Shown here: in pieces, positions 1 through 5,334 of the stretch
Numbering within the stretch: position 1 is the first letter of the stretch
Layout: the number at the start of each line of letters is the position of its first letter
Assembly: GCA_011523485.1 (NCBI GenBank)
Contig: WTGR01000576.1
Span: forward strand, 1 to 5,334
Direction: 5' to 3'
DNA length: 5,334 nt
DNA from: Acidobacteriota bacterium
Lineage (GTDB): Bacteria > Acidobacteriota > Vicinamibacteria > Vicinamibacterales > UBA8438
Notes under the pieces: model-generated
The model's database searches: none
Seen by the model: the letters and a program-made list of their open reading frames with translations, nothing else
Told to the model about the DNA's origin: nothing
Program-made: the position numbers and the translations under genes

Positions 1-1349
<1,349 letters not shown>

Positions 1350-1353
<4 letters not shown>

Positions 1354-1559
1354 GAACGGGCTCCCACCAGCAGCACGCCGCCGAAGGTGGCCATCACGGC
1401 CCCGGCCAGGGCCAGCACGCCGGCCACGATGACCCCGCCGGGGGGCGGCAGCGGGACGGCGCCGGCGCCGAACACCGCCGCCGCCGCGAGCATCAGCACA
1501 CCGATGCCGATGAAGATCCGCCCGAGACGCCGCCGCGTTGCGGGACCCGCGTCAGCCAT
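1350..1559 (-). CDS. Small two-helix membrane protein of unknown function, between purQ and purL
   Basis: I do not recognise this 69-residue protein. It starts with a short charged N-terminus containing RRRLGR (9-14). A hydrophobic helix follows (about 15-35, [21 protein letters not shown]), then a proline/glycine turn PLPPPGG (36-42). A second helix (about 43-66) is rich in Gly, Ala and Val, and the tail is ARS. The basic N-terminus and short tail suggest both ends face the cytoplasm (positive-inside inference). Evidence that it is real: ATG at 1559 has a GGAGG site 7 nt upstream; its start overlaps the purQ stop by one base (TGATG); its TGA overlaps the purL GTG start (GTGA). It therefore sits inside the coupled purQ-purL unit. 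No signal-peptidase site, Cys or catalytic motif is visible. It could be a lineage-specific small membrane protein co-expressed by chance, or a membrane partner of the purine enzymes; nothing in the sequence decides this. Confidence 0.85.
1361..1365 (-). promoter_or_regulatory. Ribosome-binding site deciding the purL GTG start
   Basis: Read on the minus strand this is GGGAG, 7 nt before the GTG at 1353. It lies inside the end of the small membrane-protein gene. It supports the non-ATG start of purL, together with the GTGA overlap with the preceding stop. Confidence 0.7.
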
Positions 1560-2275
1560 CAGCTCGCCTCCGCGACCGGCTCGCGCGACGCCAGCGCGGT
1601 CAGAACCGACTCGAACACCACGCGGCCGTCGGTGCTCCCGACCGCCGCCTCGCACGCCCGCTCGGGATGCGGCATCAGGCCGACCACGTTGCGCCCGCGG
1701 TTGCAGATGCCCGCGATCGCGTCCGTGGACCCGTTGACGTTCCAGCGGTCGCCAAGGGACCCGTCCGGCGCGGTGTAGCGAAAGACCACCTGCCGGTTGT
1801 CGGCAAGCGCCTGCAGGGTCGCCGGATCCGCGTAGTAGTTCCCCTCGCCGTGGGCGATCGGCATCCGCAGCACCCGGCCGGCCGCCGCGTTCCGGGTGAA
1901 CGGCGTGTCGGCGGCTTCCACGCGCAGGTGCACGTGCTCGCAGATGAACTTCAGATCGCGGTTCCGCCGCATCCCGCCGGGCAGCAACCCGGCCTCCAGC
2001 AGCACCTGGAAGCCGTTGCAGATGCCGATGACCGGCCCGCCGGCGGCGGCGAACTCCGTCACGCGGGCCATGATCGGCGAGAAGCGGGCGATGGCCCCGC
2101 ACCGCAGGTAGTCGCCGTACGAGAACCCGCCCGGCAGGACCACCGCGTCCGCGCCGCCGAGACCGGTGTCCTTGTGCCAGACGAGATCGGCCTGCCGGCC
2201 CAGGACACCCGCCAGCGCGTGATGCGCGTCGTGGTCGCAGTTCGATCCCGGAAAGACCACCACCGCGAACTTCAT
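1559..2275 (-). CDS. purQ: Phosphoribosylformylglycinamidine synthase subunit PurQ (glutaminase)
   Basis: PurQ is the class I glutamine amidotransferase subunit of FGAM synthase; it releases ammonia from glutamine for PurL. The 238-residue product is close to the family's usual 220-240. It begins [14 protein letters not shown], the conserved family N-terminus. The catalytic triad is visible: nucleophile Cys86 in GICNGFQ (84-90), and His203 and Glu205 in MPHPER (201-206). Other family motifs are [17 protein letters not shown] (47-63) and AHGEGNYY (141-148). ATG at 2275 is chosen because the family N-terminus starts exactly there. Its ribosome-binding site is less clear: AAGAGGG ends 11 nt upstream and GAGG directly abuts the ATG. 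The frame stays open far upstream, including an in-frame ATG at 2362, but those extra residues do not resemble PurQ. The stop overlaps the next gene's start by one base, implying coupling. Confidence 0.97.
   Translation of the reverse strand: MKFAVVVFPGSNCDHDAHHALAGVLGRQADLVWHKDTGLGGADAVVLPGGFSYGDYLRCGAIARFSPIMARVTEFAAAGGPVIGICNGFQVLLEAGLLPGGMRRNRDLKFICEHVHLRVEAADTPFTRNAAAGRVLRMPIAHGEGNYYADPATLQALADNRQVVFRYTAPDGSLGDRWNVNGSTDAIAGICNRGRNVVGLMPHPERACEAAVGSTDGRVVFESVLTALASREPVAEAS
1567..1571 (-). promoter_or_regulatory. Strong ribosome-binding site of the small membrane-protein gene
   Basis: Read on the minus strand this is GGAGG, 7 nt before the ATG at 1559, located in the last codons of purQ. 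It is the best-placed Shine-Dalgarno sequence seen in the window and is a main argument that the 69-codon frame is translated. Confidence 0.75.
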
Positions 2276-2421
2276 CCTCGTGTCCGCCCTCTTCCGGTCG
2301 GAACGCGGCCCGTCCAAATCCCGCGCCGCCGCACGACCGCAACCGCCCGACTCGCCGGACATCCGCCGCCCGCGGCTCCGACTGCCGCCCAACCGTGCCT
2401 CACCGCGAGTCTGCCCCGTTT
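2276..2421 (-). other. 146-base purS-purQ gap, the only sizeable non-coding stretch
   Basis: This separates the purS stop from the chosen purQ start, whereas the other junctions within the purB-to-purL run overlap. Its upstream end forms one arm of the hairpin at 2407-2436. A smaller inverted repeat, TTCCG-AC-CGGAA on the minus strand (2292-2303), lies just upstream of the purQ ribosome-binding region. I see no U-tract expected for an intrinsic terminator and no good -35/-10 pair (TTGCGG, 17 nt, ATTTGG is weak). The stretch is open in the purQ frame, so part could instead be a purQ N-terminal extension. No RNA gene or known riboswitch is recognised. Confidence 0.6.
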
Positions 2422-2436
2422 CTACGGCGCAGACTC
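2407..2436 (-). repeat. Near-perfect inverted repeat (RNA hairpin) with the purS stop codon in its apex
   Basis: On the transcribed strand GAGUCUGCGCCGU is followed by the four-base loop AGAA and then ACGGGGCAGACUC. The arms (2424-2436 and 2407-2419) are 13 bases each and pair at 12 positions, with one internal G-G mismatch. The UAG stop of purS occupies 2424-2422, at the loop. The last purS codons (Gln-Glu-Ser-Ala-Pro) form the 5' arm. No run of U follows, so it is not a standard intrinsic terminator. It could act as an mRNA-stability or processing element between purS and purQ, or in an attenuation step; these roles are inference. The repeat itself is directly visible. Confidence 0.75.
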
Positions 2437-2676
2437 CTGGCCGACCTCCACCCGATAGCTCTCGATCACCGGGTTCGCCAGCAGCCGGTCGGCCATCTCG
2501 CGGGCGAGCGACCGCGCCTGCTGTGCCGTCTCCGCGTCGATGTCCAGCTCGAAGTACTTCCCCTGCCGCACGTCGCGAACCGCGTCGTAGCCCAGCGCAT
2601 GCAGGGCGCCGGCAACGGTCTTGCCCTGCGGGTCCAGGATCGAGGGCTTCAGCGTGACGTAGACCTTCGCCTTCAC
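2422..2676 (-). CDS. purS: Phosphoribosylformylglycinamidine synthase subunit PurS
   Basis: PurS is the small bridging subunit that holds PurQ and PurL together in FGAM synthase and is needed for ammonia transfer between them. The product is 84 residues, the usual family size. It shows the typical start [17 protein letters not shown] (2-18), then [16 protein letters not shown] (29-44), and the C-terminal helix and strand ending [11 protein letters not shown] (68-78). GTG at 2676 is chosen because GGAGG precedes it by 4 nt, the family begins with this short M/V-K-x-x-V-Y-V-T-L-K-P pattern, and the GTG overlaps the purB stop as GTGA. The 3' end, including the UAG stop, is part of a strong hairpin. 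In characterised PurLQS complexes PurS is present as a dimer per PurL and PurQ, which makes different expression of purS and purQ plausible here. Confidence 0.96.
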   Translation of the reverse strand: MKAKVYVTLKPSILDPQGKTVAGALHALGYDAVRDVRQGKYFELDIDAETAQQARSLAREMADRLLANPVIESYRVEVGQESAP

Positions 2677-3986
2677 GACACCTCCGCCGCCGCCGCGGCC
2701 AGCGCACGGTCCATGATCGCATCCACGTGGCGAAGCTGCACGTCCAGGTCGAACGCGCGCTCGATCTCCTCCTCCCCGAGCACCGCGGTCACCTCGGGAT
2801 CGGCCAGCAGCAACGCCTTGAATTCGAGTCCCTCGTCGTGCGAACGCATGGCGTTGCGCTGCACGAGCAGGTAGGCGTCCTCGCGGGAGACGCCGCGGCT
2901 GGCCAACGCCAGCAGCACCGTGCCGGAGAAGACGACGCCGCGCGACCGATCGAGGTTCTCGCGCATCCGCTCGGGATTGACGACCAGGCCGCGCACGATG
3001 CGCGTGAACCGGCGCACCATGTGGTCGAGCGCGCAGAAGCTGTCGGGCACGATGACCCGCTCCACCGACGAGTGCGAGATGTCGCGCTCGTGCCACAGCG
3101 CCACGTTCTCGAGGGCGGCCAGCGCGTTGGTGCGCACCAGGCGCGCCAGCCCCGTGATCTGCTCGCAGCCGATCGGGTTGCGCTTGTGCGGCATCGCCGA
3201 CGACCCCTTCTGGCCCTTGGCGAAGGGCTCGGCCACCTCGCCGATCTCGGTCTTCTGCAGCCCGCGCACCTCCAGCGCGAATTTCTCGAGCGACGCCGCG
3301 GTGATCGCCAGCGCGCCCAGCAGCTCGGCGTGGCGGTCGCGCTGCACGACCTGCGAGGCGACCGGGGCCGGGGTCAGCCCGAGCCGATCGCACACCCCCC
3401 GCTCGACGGCCGGGTCCAGGTGCGCGTAGGTCCCGACCGCGCCGGAGAGCTTCCCGACGCCGATCGTCCCGCGGGCGCGCACCAGCCGCTCGCGGTCGCG
3501 CTGCAGCTCCGTGAACCACAGCGCCAGCTTCAGGCCGAAGGTCATCGGCTCGGCGTGGACCCCGTGGGTCCGGCCGATCATGGGCGTGCGGCGGTGCTCG
3601 TCCGCCCGCTCGCGCACCGCCGCCGCCAGCAGGTCCAGATCGGCCAGCAGCAGGTCGCACGCCTCGCGCATCTGCAACGCGTGCGCGGTGTCGATGACGT
3701 CGGACGACGTCATCCCGAAGTGCAGCCAGCGCGCCGAGGGTCCGACGTGCTCGGCCACCGCAGTCGTGAACGCGATCACGTCGTGCTGCGTCGTCTCCTC
3801 TATCTCCGCCACGCGCGACGCCTCGACCGCCCCGCGCTCGCGGATGTCGCGCGCCGCCTCCGGGGGGATCAGCCCGTGATCCGCCATCGCCTCGGCGGCG
3901 GCCACCTCGACGCGCAGCCACGTGTCGTACTTGCGCTGCTCGGTCCACAGGCGGCCCATCTCGCGGGGCGTGTAGCGGGCAATCAT
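2673..3986 (-). CDS. purB: Adenylosuccinate lyase (Bacillus-type)
   Basis: PurB is a cytosolic homotetrameric lyase of the fumarase/aspartase superfamily. It releases fumarate twice in purine synthesis: from SAICAR to give AICAR, and from adenylosuccinate to give AMP. The 437-residue product matches the about 430-residue Bacillus-type enzymes. Visible signatures: His68 in TTQHDV; His89 in [10 protein letters not shown] (87-96); the general-acid His141 in [10 protein letters not shown] (138-147); the flexible catalytic loop [11 protein letters not shown] (261-271) with Ser262/Ser263 and Lys268; Glu275. These positions coincide with the residue numbers I recall for the B. subtilis enzyme. ATG at 3986 begins [10 protein letters not shown], a typical family start, with GAGGT 9 nt upstream, and it overlaps the hydrolase stop as ATGA. 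Its own stop overlaps the purS start as GTGA. A 15-residue Arg-rich upstream extension is open in frame but is just the previous gene's 3' end. All catalytic residues are intact. Confidence 0.97.
   Translation of the reverse strand: MIARYTPREMGRLWTEQRKYDTWLRVEVAAAEAMADHGLIPPEAARDIRERGAVEASRVAEIEETTQHDVIAFTTAVAEHVGPSARWLHFGMTSSDVIDTAHALQMREACDLLLADLDLLAAAVRERADEHRRTPMIGRTHGVHAEPMTFGLKLALWFTELQRDRERLVRARGTIGVGKLSGAVGTYAHLDPAVERGVCDRLGLTPAPVASQVVQRDRHAELLGALAITAASLEKFALEVRGLQKTEIGEVAEPFAKGQKGSSAMPHKRNPIGCEQITGLARLVRTNALAALENVALWHERDISHSSVERVIVPDSFCALDHMVRRFTRIVRGLVVNPERMRENLDRSRGVVFSGTVLLALASRGVSREDAYLLVQRNAMRSHDEGLEFKALLLADPEVTAVLGEEEIERAFDLDVQLRHVDAIMDRALAAAAAEVS
2680..2685 (-). promoter_or_regulatory. 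Ribosome-binding site deciding the purS GTG start
   Basis: Read on the minus strand this is GGAGGT, with the GTG at 2676 following GGAGG by 4 nt. It sits within the last codons of purB. The neighbouring in-frame codon before the GTG is GTC, not a usual start, so the site fixes the start at 2676. Confidence 0.75.
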
Positions 3987-4894
3987 CGGGAACGGACCTC
4001 GCCGCGGCCGGCGTCTGCGGCGGCGCCGCAAGAGACATGGAACGGAAGCGCGGTCTGGCGCAGCGGGCCGGCCGGCGACGTCGCCGGTCGCGTCCAGGCG
4101 CCCAGATCGATGGTCGGCGTCACCCGCTCCTGCCGGGCCACCACCACCTCGACGTCGCTCCGGCCGCGCGCTCGCAGAGCCTCCCGGCAGGTCATCTCGG
4201 CCAGCTCCGGCAGGTTGTTGACCCGGCTGAGGTGGGCGAGCACGAGACAGCGCACTTCAGCGCCCAGGTGGTCGCGCACGAACGCGGCGAGCGACTCGTT
4301 CGAGAGGTGGCCGCCGTCGCCGGCGATGCGCTCGCGCGTGGGTCGCGCGTAGGGGCTGACGCGCAGGAGCTCGGCGGCATGATTCGACTCGATGACCAGC
4401 AGGCGGCAGTCGCGAAAGCGCTCGATCAGGACCGGTCGCAGCGACCCGACGTCGGTGGCGTATCCGATGGCCCCTTCCGGCGTCTCGATCCGAAAGGCCA
4501 TGGTCTCCGCCGCATCGTGCGGCACCGCGAAGGGAATGAAGCGCAGGCCGTCCAGGTCGAGGGCCGCGCCCGGCGCCAGCACCCGCCAGTCGGCGAGGTC
4601 GTCGCCTCCCCAGTCCCCGCGGATGGCGGGCGTCGCGTACACCGGCAGCCGGTGGCGTTTCGCCATCACCCGCAAGCCGCGCGTGTGGTCGCCGTGCGCG
4701 TGCGTGATCAGGACGGCGTCCAGCATTCCCGGATCGACGTCGATCTCCGCCAGCCGCCGGGACACCTCCCGATAGCTGAACCCGACATCCAGCAGCACGC
4801 GGACGCCGGCGTGCGACACCAGCGTCGCGTTCCCCGCGCTTCCGCTCCCGAGCACCGTCACCTCGACCGCGATGGTCCCGCCCCCCTTACCCAA
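3983..4894 (-). CDS. MBL-fold metal-dependent hydrolase, WalJ/YycJ-like
   Basis: This is a metallo-beta-lactamase-fold protein of the WalJ/YycJ type. Members are soluble putative phosphodiesterases or nucleases; B. subtilis WalJ has been linked to cell-wall and replication control, but the substrate is unsettled. Motifs: N-terminal VTVLGSGSAGN (12-22); zinc ligands in THAHGDHTRG (64-73); PHD (125-127); the bridging Asp148 in YATDVG; ESNH (169-172); GGHLSNE (194-200); LAHLSRVNN (219-227). The residue after ESNH is Ala, where I recall Asp in many relatives. The core appears to end near residue 265; about 38 further residues form a tail with no recognised motif, whose DNA holds the purB ribosome-binding site. 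The start is uncertain. TTG at 4894 gives 303 residues but lacks a good ribosome-binding site and overlaps the peptidase gene by 8 bases; GTG at 4861 gives 292. The 3' end overlaps purB by ATGA, so it is coupled to the purine genes, although no purine role is known. Confidence 0.88.
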   Translation of the reverse strand: MGKGGGTIAVEVTVLGSGSAGNATLVSHAGVRVLLDVGFSYREVSRRLAEIDVDPGMLDAVLITHAHGDHTRGLRVMAKRHRLPVYATPAIRGDWGGDDLADWRVLAPGAALDLDGLRFIPFAVPHDAAETMAFRIETPEGAIGYATDVGSLRPVLIERFRDCRLLVIESNHAAELLRVSPYARPTRERIAGDGGHLSNESLAAFVRDHLGAEVRCLVLAHLSRVNNLPELAEMTCREALRARGRSDVEVVVARQERVTPTIDLGAWTRPATSPAGPLRQTALPFHVSCGAAADAGRGEVRSR

Positions 4895-5334
4895 GCTCGA
4901 GCTGCGCCGGCGACAACGTCTCCCCCGCGACGGGCCCCACCAGCGTCGCGGCCAGCGCGCCGTTCCGAAACAGGTCGTTCGCCACGCGCTGCACGTCGTC
5001 CGCCGTGACGCGCTCGATCCCGGCCAGGGTCTCCGACAGCGGCACCTGCCGGCCGAAGTACATCTCGCACTGCGCGAGCTGCGACATGCGGCTGGTCGTG
5101 CTCTCGAGCCCCAGCACGCAACTTCCCTTCAGGTGGTCCTTGGCCCGCTGCAGCTCGTCGCCCGGCACGGGGGTGCGTTTCAGCCCCCGCAGCTCCTCGA
5201 CGACCAGGTCCACGACCTCGGCGACCGCCGCGCCGTCGCACCCGACGTACACCGTCACCACGCCGGCGTCCCGGTAGGACGTCAGGCTGCTGCTGACCGC
5301 GTAGGCCAGCCCCCGCTTCTCGCGGATGTTCTGG
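4887..5334 (-). CDS. M16-family (insulinase/processing-peptidase-like) metallopeptidase, C-terminal 148 residues
   Basis: This is the C-terminal end of an M16 zinc peptidase or its paired non-catalytic subunit. The gene enters from the right edge (first complete codon at 5333-5331) and ends with TAA at 4889-4887. Visible features match the M16 C-terminal domain (Peptidase_M16_C). They include REKRGLAYAV (residues 4-13 of the visible part), the Arg/Tyr region that contacts substrate in this family, followed by SYRDAGVVTVYVG. Next is a helix with ELQRAKDHLKGS and then LESTTSRMSQL-x-x-x-E-x-YFGR. It ends with VTADDVQRVANDLF and a strand leading to VGP. The zinc motif HxxEH lies in the N-terminal domain, outside the window, so active peptidase and inactive partner cannot be distinguished. 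No signal peptide can be assessed. It is followed almost directly by the MBL-fold gene, so the two are probably co-transcribed. Confidence 0.92.
   Translation of the reverse strand, partial: QNIREKRGLAYAVSSSLTSYRDAGVVTVYVGCDGAAVAEVVDLVVEELRGLKRTPVPGDELQRAKDHLKGSCVLGLESTTSRMSQLAQCEMYFGRQVPLSETLAGIERVTADDVQRVANDLFRNGALAATLVGPVAGETLSPAQLELG

Noticed and set aside
2310..2345. Possible promoter before purQ (TTGCGG, 17 nt, ATTTGG on the minus strand)
   Set aside because: The -10 match is poor and such hexamers arise by chance in GC-rich DNA; no start site supports it.
1559..2722. A 387-codon frame suggesting a PurQ with a 149-residue N-terminal extension
   Set aside because: The extension runs antiphase through purS and the gap. 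The conserved PurQ N-terminus starts at the ATG at 2275 and the 238-residue length fits the family.
2800..3655. Short repeated string GATCGGCCAGCAGCA within purB
   Set aside because: Both copies encode similar Leu-Leu-Leu-Ala-Asp segments with the same preferred codons, so it looks like codon bias rather than a functional repeat.
2422..4038. A 538-codon minus-strand frame ending in PurS, suggesting a fusion protein
   Set aside because: Only the last 84 codons match a family (PurS). The rest is an out-of-frame shadow of purB, and a strong ribosome-binding site and GTG define the real purS start.
2727..4352. A 541-codon open frame on the plus strand
   Set aside because: It is antisense to purB and the WalJ-like gene, which have intact catalytic motifs. 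The predicted protein is low-complexity and resembles no known family.

Overview
The window is a dense run of genes, all on the minus strand, so transcription goes from high to low coordinates. It carries the middle of a de novo purine biosynthesis operon. The DNA is very GC-rich by eye, with mostly G/C third codon positions. Phosphoribosylformylglycinamidine (FGAM) synthase is encoded as three separate polypeptides (PurS, PurQ, PurL), which excludes the fused single-chain PurL of gammaproteobacteria and eukaryotes. The order M16 peptidase, MBL-fold protein, purB, purS, purQ, small membrane protein, purL, together with the GC content, suggests an Acidobacteriota-like or similar high-GC soil or sediment bacterium. 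This taxonomic call is inference with modest confidence; no 16S or other marker is present.

Layout in transcription order: (1) the C-terminal part of an M16 (insulinase/processing-peptidase-like) zinc-peptidase-family protein, cut by the right edge; (2) a WalJ/YycJ-type metallo-beta-lactamase-fold hydrolase, probably overlapping the peptidase gene slightly; (3) purB, adenylosuccinate lyase; (4) purS; (5) a 146-base gap, with a near-perfect hairpin at its upstream end that contains the purS stop codon; (6) purQ, the glutaminase subunit; (7) a 69-residue two-helix membrane protein of unknown function; (8) the first 451 codons of purL, cut by the left edge.

Nearly every junction is a stop/start overlap: ATGA (hydrolase/purB), GTGA (purB/purS), TGATG (purQ/small protein) and GTGA (small protein/purL). 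This points to one translationally coupled operon. PurS, PurQ and PurL form the ATP- and glutamine-dependent FGAM synthase complex (step 4 of IMP synthesis). PurB acts later, at the SAICAR step and at adenylosuccinate to AMP. The exception to tight packing is the purS-purQ gap.

Most of the window is ordinary core metabolism. The two items that deserve a second look are the unknown two-helix membrane protein placed between purQ and purL with its own strong ribosome-binding site, and the 30-nt inverted repeat centred on the purS stop codon. I see no RNA genes, CRISPR arrays, insertion sequences, attachment sites or convincing promoters.
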